The notes: generated from the letters alone by a model not told the origin. A stretch of 64,000 bases of DNA from Dermacentor variabilis (GCF_050947875.1 NC_134570.1:226905265-226969264), one strand, 5' to 3'. Shown: positions 12,033 to 23,124, numbered from the stretch's first letter. Program-made: numbers and translations.

Positions 12033-12420
12033 TCGTCATTGGCTCATACCCCTGTAAGCATTCATGCTCCCGTAAGCAAGCAAAAAAATGCAATGACTCG
12101 TAGCCCCGTAAGGCAGAGGCTATAAGCACTCAGCAAAATGAAGCGAACAGTGCTTAAATTCTTTCTAATCACGCATACAACATACAGAACAGCATGTCAA
12201 AAGCTGTCATCGTCAATGGCTCATACCCCCGTAAGCATTCATGCTCCCGTAAGCAAGCAAAAAATGCAATGCCTCATAGCTCCTTAAGACAAAGGCTACA
12301 GGCACTGAGCATAGTGGAGCGAACAGGGCTTAGATTCTTTCTAATCACACATAGAACATACAGAACAGCATGTCGAAAACTGTAATCATCAATGGCTCAT
12401 ACCCCCGTAAGCAATTGCGT
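12033..12420. repeat. Tandem repeat, ~177-bp unit, about 2.2 copies
   Basis: The phrase GGCTCATACCCC starts at 12041, 12218 and 12394, giving periods of 177 and 176 bp. Each full unit also carries GTAAGCAAGCAAAAAA-type sequence and GAACAGCATGTC. The array ends directly at the LINE fragment that follows. The inner word CCCGTAAGC...GGCTCATAC reappears in the short array at 20372-20450. Confidence 0.75.
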
Positions 12421-12421
12421 A

Positions 12422-13045
12422 TAGTATTAACGGGACAATTCTTGCATCCGTGTGTGAATATAAATACCTTGGTGTGTACTTGACCCTTCAACTGTGCTGG
12501 CACCGTCATGATAACAATATAATTGCTGAGGCATGTAGAGTCCTTGGTATGTTACATAGAAATGCGAAATGCTTTCCCTTAGAAATAAGCAACTTACTTT
12601 ACAAGACTAACATAAGGCCAATACTGAATTATGCTTGTATCATCTGGACTGTGACAGACATAATGAAACTAAAAAGAGTGCAAAGCTTAGCAGCCGGTTT
12701 CGTGGTTCAAAATTAGACTCGGTATTCTAGCGCATCTCAAACAAAGGAAAACTTAGGCTGGAATACACTTCAATATCGTAGAAAGACATTCAGATTTAAA
12801 TTTTTGCACAATATATATCGTTCTAAAACTGGCCTCAATCGTGATAGCTACATAATCGTGATAGCTACGCTTCTGCAAGGTGTTATCACCACGTAATAGT
12901 AAGGAGTACAGATGTAGAACAGAGCTTGCTAAGATGTCCTTTTTTCCTAAGACGGTCAATGAATGGAACAGGTTGTCTCATGATGTATCGTTATCTTCAA
13001 GTGATGCCTTTGCTTCAGCTGTGTGATTTGCATTTCCTTTCTGTA
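12422..13045 (+). mobile_element. 3' end of a LINE (CR1/Jockey-type RT C terminus)
   Basis: The plus frame 12450-12716 reads CEYKYLGVYLT, then LLYKTNIRPILNYACIIW and KLKRVQSLAAGFV, the conserved C-terminal part of CR1/Jockey-type reverse transcriptases. After a stop at 12714 the final motif (TVNEWNRLSHDVS-like) is still visible in another frame near 12950-12990. No YADD box is included. The copy is 5'-truncated and lies tail-to-tail with the next LINE. Confidence 0.7.
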
Positions 13046-13046
13046 C

Positions 13047-13976
13047 TTTTATTTATTTTATTTATTTATTTACAACTACATCAGGCAGCAGTGCGCCCAA
13101 GCAGAAGAGGCTTACAAAAGCTGAGCTTGCAAAGAATGCTCAAAGTTACTAACATTAGTACATTCAACAACACAAGCAGGCAGGCGGTTCCATTGTTCGA
13201 TTGCGTAAGAAAAAGAATTTTGGAATTGTTTAGTTCTGGCATAATATGGCCTTATCACTTTTGTGTGGTTTAATCTTGATGATTCTTGTGGTGCAGAAAG
13301 TAAGTATGATTCACATGGCGGTCACATTTTGTTGTGATAAAGTAAGTACAAGAATTTCAACCTGGCAATCTGCCTGCATAACTGGAGTGGCTCTAACTTA
13401 TGTTGCCTTAGCATATCAGTGACAGATGATTGTTTTCGATAATCAGATGAGATGAACCTGGCAGCATGACGTTGGATATGCTCTACTTGTTTGATGTTTT
13501 TGGTATGGTACGGATTCCACACCACCGACGAGTACTCTAGGACTGGTCGAGCCGTAGTGCAATATGGTTCAAGTTTTGTGCTTGACGGAGGCCCTTTTAA
13601 TTTCCTGCATAGGTAGCATAATTTCTTGAATGCTTTCAAGCATATATTGTTTACATGCATATCCCATTTAAGGTTGGTAGTAATTGTTAGACCTAGTTAT
13701 TTCAATGGATGTAGCAGGATTTATGCACTGATCACCAATTTTGTAAACGTATTGTAAGGGATGTTTTTTAGTTGTAATTGTCATTGATGCAGTTCTTTAA
13801 AAATTAATTTTCATTGCCCTTTGTTTGCACGCATCCGCGAATTTACATAAATTAGTTGTCAGCACTTGCTGGCAGGAAGAATCCTTAATGACAGAGTAAA
13901 TAACGCAGTCATCGGCAAACAACTTCACACTGATACCTTCATCAACATTTTGAACAATATCATTGATATTGTTACT
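13047..13976 (-). mobile_element. 3' half of a LINE with RT active-site box
   Basis: On the minus strand the sequence runs from an RT active-site box (KLFADDCVIY, near 13896-13925) through LEYSSVVWNPYHTKNIKQVE and HIQRHAARFIS (frame 13660-13322) to a 3' tail of ATAAA repeats at 13047-13073. Frameshifts separate the parts. FADD in place of YADD is a known variant. Its 5' end is cut where a gypsy sequence starts, near 13985. Confidence 0.75.
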
Positions 13977-13989
13977 TGTAGCTGGAGCC

Positions 13990-14945
13990 CAATACTATAT
14001 ACAATTTATTTACAGGGAAGCTAACGGAAGGCCAAAATGGCAACGCTATATCAAGCGGGCCCACGTCACCTTCTTCCTCCTCAGTGCAGCCTCCCTGTGG
14101 CGGCTGTTCCGTAGCATCACCCACAGCGGTAGAAGCACCGTCCCAGTGCTTAATCTACACATCCGCGGTGAAAGTGTCTGGTATTGCTTTAGTCTCGCCA
14201 CGTGAACGATGTCACTTGCAGCCGACGATGATGCTGACAGGTCGGCGGGGATCACTTCATACGTGACAACGGTCACTTGTTGCACCACGCGGTATGGGCC
14301 AGTGTAGCGCGACAGCAGCTTTTCTGAAAGGCCCGCACGTCAAATGGGTGACCAGAGAAGCACTAGAGAACCTGGAGTAAAGTACACGTCGCGATGGTGA
14401 CAATCATAGAGGCGTCTCTGATGCTCCTGTGAGGCCTCGAGACAGGTGCGGGTGAGCTGGTGCGCGTGGTCGGCGTGTGCGATCGCGTTGCGGGCGTATT
14501 CAGTGGTTGAACGTGTGGCTGAGGGCAACAAAGTGTGCAAGGGCAACGCGGGTTCTCGGCCATATAGGAGATAGAATGGTGAATAGCTGGCAGTGTCGTG
14601 ACGCGATGAATTATACGCGAATGTCACATATGGTAAGTGAAGATCCCAGTCGTGGTGGTCGGTCGCAACGTACTTTGAAAGCATGTCGGTGATGGTCCGG
14701 TTGAGGCACTCCGTGAGGCCATTGGTCTGTGGGTGGTAGGACGTGCTGAACTTGTCCTTTGTCGAGCAGGAGCGGAGGATGTTTTCGACGACTGCCGACA
14801 GAAAGCTGCGGCCACGGTCAGTGAGTAATTGGCATGGAGCACCATGCACTAAAATGATGTCATAGTGCAGAAAATCAGCAACGTCAGTAGCACAACTTGT
14901 CGGAAGGGCTCTGGTGATTGCGTACCGCGTCGCATAACTCATAAG
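13990..14945 (-). mobile_element. Gypsy integrase C-terminal half, truncated on both sides
   Basis: The minus frame from about 14945 to 14340 encodes a retroviral-type integrase core: LLTDRGRSFLS (second catalytic Asp), YHPQTNGLTECLNRTITDML (Glu), then WDLHLPYVTFAYNSS and the basic C-terminal region. A second frame (14288-14046) continues the tail with VTVVTYEV and HVARLKQY. The first catalytic Asp region is missing because the sequence switches abruptly at about 14945-14950 to an oppositely oriented gypsy copy. Broken between 14340 and 14288. Confidence 0.8.
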
Positions 14946-14949
14946 ATCA

Positions 14950-15366
14950 GTGGTTCGAGAACAGCTCCAGAGGCAACAGCTGAACAACGGCCCCGGTCTC
15001 TTCGTTAGCAGAAGTGGTTCGCGAAGAAGTGTCAAGCAGTCCGCGAACAGCACCCGCCAACACAGCCGCAAGCGTCGTCACCGGTACGGCCGACGGTACT
15101 GTACGCCGAGGTACTCAGAGGATCTCCGGGACGTACTTTCGTCGTGGCAACTGCGCATGTACCCGAACCTCGGTTCTTGCCGTCTCCGCCGGAGACGAGA
15201 TTTCAGAAGGCTGACATATGGCGCACTCCTGATAGAATCCCGCTGTGCTACCACTGCGGCGAAGCTGGTCATCTCTACAGGATGTGCGAATACCACAGAG
15301 CGGGACTTCGGGGGTTTTCCGTAAACGCTCCTTGCCCAAGAAACGGTGAACACCCTTTCGAGATCT
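14950..15366 (+). pseudogene. Gag C terminus with CCHC zinc knuckle
   Basis: The frame read from 15144 contains CYHCGEAGHLYRMC (15246-15287), a perfect C-x2-C-x4-H-x4-C nucleic-acid-binding knuckle as found at the end of gypsy Gag. An arginine- and proline-rich region precedes it in another frame (14950-15140), as expected upstream of a knuckle. The frame stops at 15366. The N-terminal capsid part is absent. Confidence 0.75.
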
Positions 15367-15615
15367 AGGACTATTTGTCAACGCGCCAAAGCCCACAGAC
15401 TTCACAGCAACGCCAACTTGGTCAACAGTGCCGCTGAGGTATCGATCACCGAGCCCGCGTCCATCCTCAAGCTCCCCAAGGCAACGCCCCCAAAGCCCAC
15501 ATCGGGAAAACTAATACCGGCGACCTGTGGAGGTGACACCGCTCTCGACGCAAGAACGGAGCCTCCAGCGCTGATTCTGAAATATAACGACGGACGCGAG
15601 AGCAGTTGCGAAAAG

Positions 15616-17640
15616 AGTGACGTAGCTTCCGATTTATGTGTGTTTATAGATGGCTGCGAAATGAGTGCTTTAGTAGACACAAGCGCAGACCATTTCGTCA
15701 TGAGCAAAGTACTTGCCAGAAGACTGAAAAAGTGCTGACTCTTTGGAGAGGACCGCAAATTGGAACCGCCGGTGGACACTTTACAACCCGGTGGGCAGGT
15801 GCACTTCTAGAATCGGAATACGCGCCTTTACATACGTCGCCAGTTTCATTGTCCTATCAGAATGCTCAAAGGATTTAATTATTGGAATGGACTTCTTGCA
15901 GGCGAACGGTGCAGTTATCAACTTGCAGGAATCCTGTGTGTCGTTCTCAACGAAGCACGCCATCGTGACGTTCGAGTGTGAAGAACAATTCGATGCGCTT
16001 CAGATTATAGACGACGACGTCACGATACCCCCAAGATCCAGCATAGCTGTCGCCGTAAGGATCACCGTATTCAGCGACTATGAAGGAATAGCAGACAGTA
16101 ACACTAGGCTCTTACTCGAAAAAGGGATCTTTATGGCAAGGGGTCTTGTTCGGCTGCGTGACGGGTGTTCAAATGTATTCCTTACTAATTTTGGAAATGA
16201 AGTCCAGCATATTGCGAAGGGAACCGTCATTGCCCGCCTTAACGATAATGAACAGATTACGGATTTGAGCTCTTCCGATGCTGCACTACTGGAATCTGAC
16301 AAGGTAGGCTCCATACTTGCATCCGTCAGCGTCGAAGCAGCACTATCACCGAGCCAGAAGCAGCAAATAGAGAACCTTGTACGAGAATTCGCCTCGTGTT
16401 TCTCAACAACATCGAAAGTCCAGAGAACATCCATCGCTAAACACCGTATCATTGTTGACGAAGCTGTGAGGCCTATTTGCCAGCATCCCTACCGAGTGTC
16501 ACCGAAGGAGAGAGAGATCATCAGCAAACAAGTCGAAGAAATGCTTAGAGACGACGTAATTCAACCATCAACCAGCCCGTGGGCTTCGCCTGTGGTGCTC
16601 GTAAAGAAAAAGGATCAGACCTTGCGCTTCTGCGTTGATTATCAGAAGCTAAATGTCGTGACAAAGCGGGATGTCTATCCACTTCCAAGGATCAATGACA
16701 CCCTCGATAGACTACGGGATGCGAAATTCTTTTCCGCTCTCGACCTCAAAAGCGGATACTGGCAAATAGAAGTGGACGAACGGGATCGTGAGAAGACAAC
16801 AATCGTGGCACCAAACGGACTATACGAATTCAAGGTACTTCCGTTCGGCCTCTGTTCTGCACCTGCCACCTTTCAGCGTATGATGGACACTGTGCTCTCC
16901 GGGTTAAAGTGACAGTCCTGTCTGGTTTATCTTGACGAGGTTGTGATTTTTTCCACCACCTTTGCTCAGCATGTGGAACGACTAAGGACTGTGCTCAAAG
17001 CTATTAGTTCAGCAGGGCTGACGATAAAGCCACAAAAATGTCACCTCGGCTTCCATGAGCTCCTTTTCCTCGGCCATGTGATTAGCTCCGAAGGCATCCG
17101 TCCTGACCCTGAGAAGACCGCAGCAGTAGAAAAGTTTCCTAGACCAACCGAGAAAAAGGCCGTTGGGCGATTCTTAGGACTTTGTGCCTATTACAGGCGT
17201 TTCATCAAAAATGTTTCGAAGATTGCTGAGCCGTTAACGCGATTAGCAAAAGAAGATATGCCTTTCGTATGGCACAGTGAACAAGAAGATGCATTCAATG
17301 AGCTGCGATGGCATCTTTCAAGACCACCCGGTCCTTGCGCACTTTGATGAGAAAGCGGAAACAGACATCCACACAGACGCCAACAGTTTAGGACTCGGTG
17401 CCGTCCTCGTTCAATGGCAAAACGGAGAGGAAAGAGTGATTGCATACGCTAGCCGCACTCTTTCGAGAGCTGAAACCAACTATTCAGCCACAGAAAAAGA
17501 ATGCCTCGCAGTAATATGGGCCATAGGAAAATTCCGACCATACTTATACGGTACACTGTTCCGAGCAATCGGTGACCATCACTCATTGTGCTGGCTTGCA
17601 AACCTGAAAGATCTTTTGGACAACTTGCTAGATGGAGTCT
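15616..17640 (+). pseudogene. Protease, reverse transcriptase and RNase H (gypsy pol)
   Basis: Protease: FIDGCEMSALVDTSADH near 15645-15700, with DTS in place of the usual DTG/DSG. A stop at 15736 and a frame change follow. RT (frame 15743-16912): SPWASPVVLVKKKDQTLRFC, ALDLKSGYWQIEVDE and VLPFGLCSAPATFQRMMD are all conserved. A TGA at 16910 interrupts just before the active site, which reads YLDEVV where YLDD is expected, so the second aspartate is lost. RNase H (frame 17277-17642) keeps [23 protein letters not shown] and DHHSLCWL. Further frame changes lie near 17325 and 17600. Confidence 0.85.
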
Positions 17641-19046
17641 GAGGCTGCAGGAATACGACATGACGGTCGTGTACAAGTCAGGTCGCAAGCACAGTGACGC
17701 TGATTGTTTATCACGTGCTCCGGTCGAATCTGCTCCTGTGAAAGATGGACACGAATTTCCGTTTCCTGGAGCCGTGACCACATCTGAGATGGCCAAACAG
17801 CAGCAGTCTGACGCCGAGTTGCTTCTACTCATCAGGCACCTCGAGGGACACCCCGTCCATTTTCCGCGAGTTTCCTGCTGGGGATTGTCATCGTATGTGT
17901 TGAGAAATGGTGTCCTGTACAAAAGAAATTTTAAGCACAGCACAGAGAAATTTCTACTCGTCGTTCCTTCAGTTTTGCGATCGGAAATCTTAGAAGCCTG
18001 TCACGATGACCCATCAGCAGGACACCTCAGAGTGAGCAGAACGTTCGCCCGAATTCATGCTAAGTACTACTGGCCAAAGCTATTGAATTCAGTACAGCAT
18101 TATGTACTAACATGTCGGGATTGCCAAAGACGCAAAACGCCTCTATTAAAACCCGCAGGCCTCCTTCAACCAATAGAACCCCCAGGAGCCCCGTTCGAAC
18201 AAGTAGGAATGGACTTGCTTAGTCCCTTTCCGACATCGTCATCAGGGAAACGATGGATCGTAGTAGCGACCGATTACCTAACCCGATATGCCGAGACATC
18301 CTCTCTAATCAGTGCAACGGCTGTTGAAGTCGTGTCACCAATATGGTATTACGACACGGTGCCCCTGCAATTATTATCATGGACCGAGGAACTTCGTTCA
18401 CAGCCGATTTGACGCAATCCATCATGAAATTGACTCATACCAGCCACAGGAAAACAACTGCTTATCACCCTCAAACAAATGGGTTAACCGAGCGATTTAA
18501 CAGGATGCTGACCGATATGTTGTCAATTTACGCAGACCTAGAGCACCGTACATGGGACAATATCCTACCCTATGCGACATTCGCCTACAATACCGCATTG
18601 CAAGAGACCACTTAAGTAACGCCATTCCAACTTGTTTTTGGTCGAACAGTTACCACACCCTTGGGTGCAATGCCGCCTGTCAGCGACAGTACAGAACAGA
18701 ACCCTGACATCAGTGACTTTACACAGAGGGCCGAAGAAGCACGTCAGCTGGCGCGGCATCGCATTCAACAAAGGCAGCGCATCGACGCGGGCCATTACAA
18801 CCTGCGGCGAAGGGAAGTCGAGTATGCACCAGGCGACAGAGTATGGGTGTGGACCCCCCCGTGCGGACACGCGGCCTGTCCGAAAAGCTTTTGCGCCGCT
18901 ATTTCGGCCCTTACCGTGTACTTTGCCGCATCAGTTCCCTGAACTACGAAGTTACGCCAGAAGGACAAGTGAGCTCATCACGATGCCGGCATCGCACAGA
19001 AACTGTACATGTGGTCAGACTGAAGCCATATTATGACAGGCAGTGA
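17588..19046 (+). pseudogene. Integrase (gypsy pol), zinc-binding domain to GPY/F motif
   Basis: Frame 17588-18412 gives the post-RNase H linker (YKSGRKHSDADCLSRAPVE), the zinc-binding region (CHDDPSAGHL...TCRDCQRRK) and the first catalytic region GMDLLSPFP. After a frameshift near 18340 the second aspartate (IIMDRGTSF) and the glutamate (NGLTERFNRMLTDML) follow in frame 18343-18615. A stop at 18613 and another shift separate the C-terminal domain, where RRYFGPYRVL is the GPY/F motif near 18890. All three catalytic residues are present but in different frames. Confidence 0.85.
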
Positions 19047-19158
19047 ATATTCGACCAAACATCTTTTCTATGCCATATACCACTTTAGTATGGACAAGTA
19101 CTTGTGAACAATTTCGTCGCTTTAAGCATCGGGACGATGCGTTTTGGAGGGGGGATAA

Positions 19159-19787
19159 TGATACAAGGCAGAAACATTTAAACAACGCGCGCAGGTTCGT
19201 GCACCCACCCATCTTCCACAAAGTTCTACATTATTTGCGTCGCGCACACATGCGATCAGATTACACAAGGTTCGGCGACAACAAACAGCGGATAGAAGCA
19301 TCGATAACATTCCAGAAACTTCCGATATATGCAGGCACGTGCTGCGCTGTACGATAACATTTGTTAGACGGTGAAACGTGTTGCCCGATAAGGACAAACA
19401 AGTACACGTGTCAATATCCTGGTTGATCCAAGGATTGTGACGACTCATTTTCTTTCGCCAGATGGGAATAAACCTATTCATATTGATACAAGGCAGAAAC
19501 ATTTAAACAACGCGCGCAGGTTCGTGCGCCCCCTCAAGACAACAACGGCGTATTGGAGGAAAAGACGACAAAATAATGGCACGTGTTTTCGCCGCATGCA
19601 CTTGCATCGCAGGTGGCCGTTGTCGGCGTCTACAAGAAGAAGAGGAGGTGAAGCGACGCTCGAGAGAGAAGAAGAAGGCCTTCCTGATCTCCCGTTTAGA
19701 ATGCGGCAGTGCTTTTTATTTACGCCCAGGGCACAAGTTCGCCCACAATAAATAGTTGCATCTGGATTCCCTTAACTGTCCGTTACA
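19159..19787 (+). repeat. 3' LTR of the gypsy element, with foreign insert
   Basis: It starts TGATACAAGG immediately after the polypurine tract and ends near TCCGTTACA, about 35 bp after an AATAAA signal at 19747-19752. A 44-bp stretch at its start (19159-19202) is repeated at 19484-19527. The 19250-19380 interval resembles the LTR at 42717-42840 in the same plus-strand direction, although that LTR reads on the minus strand. So part of another LTR seems to sit inside this one. Exact ends are inferred. Confidence 0.6.
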
Positions 19788-19789
19788 AT

Positions 19790-20145
19790 ATATTCAGTTA
19801 CCATAACTTTAAACCTGTTCCAAAGGTACGAGACGTCTCCTCCATGTTCGAAATCCTGAAAATTAAAATGTAAATTGTCAAGAACTGATTCGTCATCTGC
19901 AGCCGAAAAATCATGAAACGTTTTTACTTCTGGTGGTACTTTCTTGCCATGTGCGTTTAAAGTTATATGGACTGATTTATGATCAGCAATGGCATTCGTG
20001 ATAGACACATTGCAGCCTTCAAAAGTGTTTTTAAGAAATAGAAGATCAAGCATAGCTGCGGTCATTGCCGTGACACATGTAGGAGCATTAACCAGCTTCT
20101 TTAGGTCATGAGAGAAGGCTGTATCAAAGAGGAGGTGCACACTTT
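19790..20145 (-). mobile_element. LINE endonuclease C-terminal fragment
   Basis: The minus frame reads LVNAPTCVTAMTAAMLDLLF and, later, NAIADHKSVHITLN. This is the closing part of the apurinic-type endonuclease of CR1/Jockey LINEs (typical NEPTRV...S.LDHI and S DH motifs). The DH pair is a metal-binding active-site element. No RT follows on the minus strand, so this is an isolated piece. Confidence 0.65.
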
Positions 20146-20154
20146 AGGCATCAT

Positions 20155-20369
20155 TGTGCTTGCGTCACCAGAACTGCTTTGTTTCTCTTTGCGGTTGTAC
20201 GATTAAGCTCTGCTTATCTCTTTTTTTTTGTCAGCGATTTGCCCTGAACTATAATCTTTCTCTTCATGTTTTCTATATTTACTGCTTTTATTTGTCAATG
20301 ATAATATATGTACTCCCCCCCACTGTAATGCCAAACTGGCCTCTAGGTACTGTGATAATAAATAAATAA
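20155..20369 (+). mobile_element. LINE 3' untranslated end with AATA tail
   Basis: A plus-strand 3' end: ...TATGTACTCCCCCCC followed by ACTGTAATGCCAAACTGGCC, GGTACTGTGATAATAAATAAATAAATA. The AATA-repeat tail is typical of CR1/L2-like LINEs. It contains no coding sequence. It may belong to a different copy from the minus-strand endonuclease fragment next to it. Confidence 0.55.
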
Positions 20370-20371
20370 AT

Positions 20372-20450
20372 ACCCCCGTGAGCGATGGCTATTACTCCCA
20401 TGAGCAGTGGCTCATACTCCCGTGAGCAATGGCTCATAGTCCTATAAGGT
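20372..20450. repeat. Short minisatellite, ~23-27-bp unit
   Basis: Three imperfect units of the form CCCGTGAGCAATGGCTCATACT lie in a row. The same word, as CCCGTAAGCAATGGCTCATAC, is the core of the 177-bp array at 12033-12420. It directly follows the LINE AATA tail. Confidence 0.65.
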
Positions 20451-20484
20451 GTAATGTCCTGCAAGTCCTGCATGGCTACTACTT

Positions 20485-21141
20485 ACTTTGCATGAATTAG
20501 CTGCGATGACACTAACCCTGTTGTCGTTGTCATTTCAATGTGTATATGTCGGTGCCGAAAAGGGAGCAGTTTATGCATTTCATGTTGCAGACATATCCCT
20601 TGCGATGCCACACCGATCCGGCCCAAATGACCACACAGAGGCGTATGTGCATCAATTTCACATTACCAAAGAATGTGATTGCAGTTGCGAGTGAAATGCT
20701 CACTTTGCGTGAATTAGCTGCGATGACACTAACCCTGTTGTTGTTGTCGAGGATTTCAATGTGTATGTGTCGGTGCCAAAAAGGGAGCGGTTTACGCATT
20801 CCGTGTTGCAGACATATCCCTTGCGATGCCACATCGGTCTGGCCCAAACGACCAAACAGCGGCGTACGTGCATCAATTTCACATTACCAAAGAATGTGAT
20901 TGCAGTTGCGAGTGAAATGCTCACTTTGCGTGAATTAGCTGCGATGACACTAACCCTGTTGTCATTGTCGAGGATTTCAATGTGTATTTGTCGGTGCCGA
21001 AAAGGGAGCGGTTTACGCATTCCGTGTTGCAGACATATCCCTTGCGATGCCACACCGATCCGGCCCGATTGACCACCAGGCAGTGTACGGGCATCAATTT
21101 GACATTATTCAATGATGTGATTGCAGTTGCGAGTGAAATAA
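20485..21141. repeat. Tandem repeat, ~220-bp unit, three copies
   Basis: GAATTAGCTGCGATGACACT starts at 20494, 20711 and 20932, and each unit ends GATTGCAGTTGCGAGTGAAAT. Copies are highly similar, so the expansion is recent. Each unit has short open frames on both strands that are products of the repetition, not genes. No transposon ends were found at its borders. Confidence 0.85.
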
Positions 21142-22045
21142 TGACCACCCATCAAAACAATAAATGAGTTCGTACCTTTGTCCAAAATTATGTGTCACTG
21201 TCACCTCCGTGTCGTGTGCTAAACAGCTTCACTGGTCAACCACCTTCACAGAGTGGAATGGCTCATGATCTTTTCAGTTTCGGTATGAAAAACATTTATT
21301 TTTGCAAGCGTTTTGTGAAACACTTACTCACATTTAAAGCGTAAAACTTTCTACAGAAACTACTGTATCTCTAAATTATCGGAAATGGGGCTTTTTAAGT
21401 GGTTCATAATTTCGTTGCAGTTTGCCTTTAATCGCTAAAGAAATTGAGATTCCATTTCTTGAGAAGCCGATTTTCGACAACTTTTACTCTGCAAGAATGG
21501 TGAAAGCACAAAAAGATACTTTGAAATCCTTGATGTCACACGGACATACCAGCGTTGGGGTTTTGGCACAAAATTAAAAGAAAAAAGCGTGGCCTTCTTT
21601 TTTTTTTTTTTTCTTTTTTGTAGTGAACCTATTATGGAGAAACTAATGCAGGTGGAGTTTTGACAGAGTACGATTGGGCTAAACTTATTTTGTGTTTCTC
21701 TTTGGTGTCCTTGTAGTAATGGATGTGTGCATCACGCATTCTAATCTCATCTTCGCAAAGGTCTCTGAGCACCCCTTGTCCCACCATAGCTATGGTTAAA
21801 TGCTCGAGCATCTGCCGCTGCTGTTGGAGGCAGACAAGTACTGCCGCCGAGTGCCTGTTGGCAGCATAAGTACACACCTGCTCTCAGTACAATACTTGGC
21901 AAATGCTTGGAAAGGACACCCACCTGATGGGAAATTGCCACAATGGAAATGGCCTTTCGAGAGTTGTTTGGTGCCTTTTTTGTCTTGGTTCTTGCACAGC
22001 AAGTAGAACAGTCTGTGCAAACTTGTCCCAAGAAATGCACTCATT
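21142..22045. other. No recognisable gene
   Basis: AT-rich, with a long T run at 21598-21618. Short overlapping frames on both strands near 21630-22040 have no recognisable domain. Nothing further supported. Confidence 0.4.
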
Positions 22046-22049
22046 GGTT

Positions 22050-22145
22050 ATAAAACCAGTGAGTGCCTGGCACTGTGGGTTGAACCACAGACCTCCCTCA
22101 ACCAAACTGGGCGTCCTACCTACTAAGCCACGGCTGTGGTTTAGT
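22050..22145 (-). mobile_element. tRNA-derived SINE head (proline-like)
   Basis: On the minus strand an A box TGGCTTAGTAGG (22130-22119) and a B box GGTTCAACCC (22086-22077) are spaced 44 nt start to start, exactly as in a tRNA gene. By that spacing the anticodon position reads TGG inside TTTGGTT. The arms are only partly paired and no tRNA-like 3' end follows, so a SINE head or tRNA pseudogene is more likely than a working tRNA. Confidence 0.45.
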
Positions 22146-22666
22146 AGGTTCGCCACCCGGCTATGCTGCGTGAGGTAATGGAAATGCTACCAAACAATGA
22201 CATGTTTACAGTGGTTGGCCCTGTGTATATTGCTGGACATGTCTAATTTTTCTAACTTAGTTCCCTGTCTGGCTACTTTGCATATAGTACATGTGCAGCT
22301 GCTTATTACAAAGCTTTCATGTGATTTTCTGCCAAATCATTCACAAGTAAGGTAGAAACTTTGGTCAGTTTGTGTAGCCTATAGTTCAGGACCACTGTAG
22401 CATGCCCACATGTCAGCCACATTGCTTGAGAACACCAGGAGCAGAGTGCCTGGGAAATATGTGAAGCCTTTCCTATACACAAGAAATATGTGCGTGAGCA
22501 CTCATGCCATCACGGTTACTGCATGAAAAAAAGATATTGTATCATCTACTGTATATTGTATCATATTGTATCAGTTGCTATAGTTCTACCTCATGTTCAC
22601 ATCTCCTTCCCTTGCGTCTTTTGTGTGTGTGTGTATGCTTTAAAAATTTCAAAGCAGGAAGCATTA

Positions 22667-22982
22667 ACCCTTCAACTGCCCACGAGGAGGTGAGTCATCA
22701 TCACAATGAGCGTCCTCTGCTGCCGATGACGAGCTAACATGTCGTAAACTCTCTGTAATTTTTTTCATGCGTGTAAATGGGCAGTTTCTTGTAATTTTGA
22801 CAAATAAATAATACACAATGACCTTTGCTATTATTTTTTTCAGCAATACCTATAAATATTAAATAAGCATTCCTGGAACAATTTTTTTAGAAAAAAGCTG
22901 GACGCAAAATAAGTAGGTCCAAAAAAAATTTTTGGACTTTCAAAAACATTTTTTTCTGAATTTGTCATGGCAGTAGAGGGGT
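22667..22982. mobile_element. Small MITE with TA duplication
   Basis: The termini ACCCTTCAACTGCC (left) and GGCAGTAGAGGGGT (right) are inverted copies with two mismatches, flanked by TA on both sides. The interior (about 315 bp) is AT-rich and non-coding. A Tc1/mariner-type non-autonomous element is the simplest reading. It lies in the intron upstream of the first recognised host exon. Confidence 0.55.
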
Positions 22983-23124
22983 TACACCCATACGGTTGCC
23001 TGTCAGGGCAATGTGCGCGTCCTTGTTCTTTGTCTAAGCACTGGCCTTACAAAATCTGAGCAGTCACTCGGCTATTTAGGCTGGCGCTGCACTTTCCACA
23101 TGAGCAGCTGCTGTTTTAAAACAG

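Larger units (their letters stand above)
14950..19787 (+). mobile_element. Ty3/gypsy retrotransposon, 5'-truncated, with 3' LTR
   Basis: In order on the plus strand: Gag C terminus with CCHC knuckle, protease, reverse transcriptase, RNase H, integrase with GPY/F motif, a polypurine tract (GGAGGGGGGATAA, 19146-19158) and a 3' LTR. This is the standard Ty3/gypsy order (integrase after RNase H). The 5' LTR, primer site and most of Gag are missing: the copy begins mid-Gag at a junction with an inverted gypsy piece. A handful of stops and frameshifts break the polyprotein, so it is dead, but it is the best-preserved pol region in the window. Confidence 0.85.

Noticed and set aside
12033..12420. 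CRISPR-like array
   Set aside because: Units are ~177 bp with no short repeat/spacer alternation; the genome is clearly animal.
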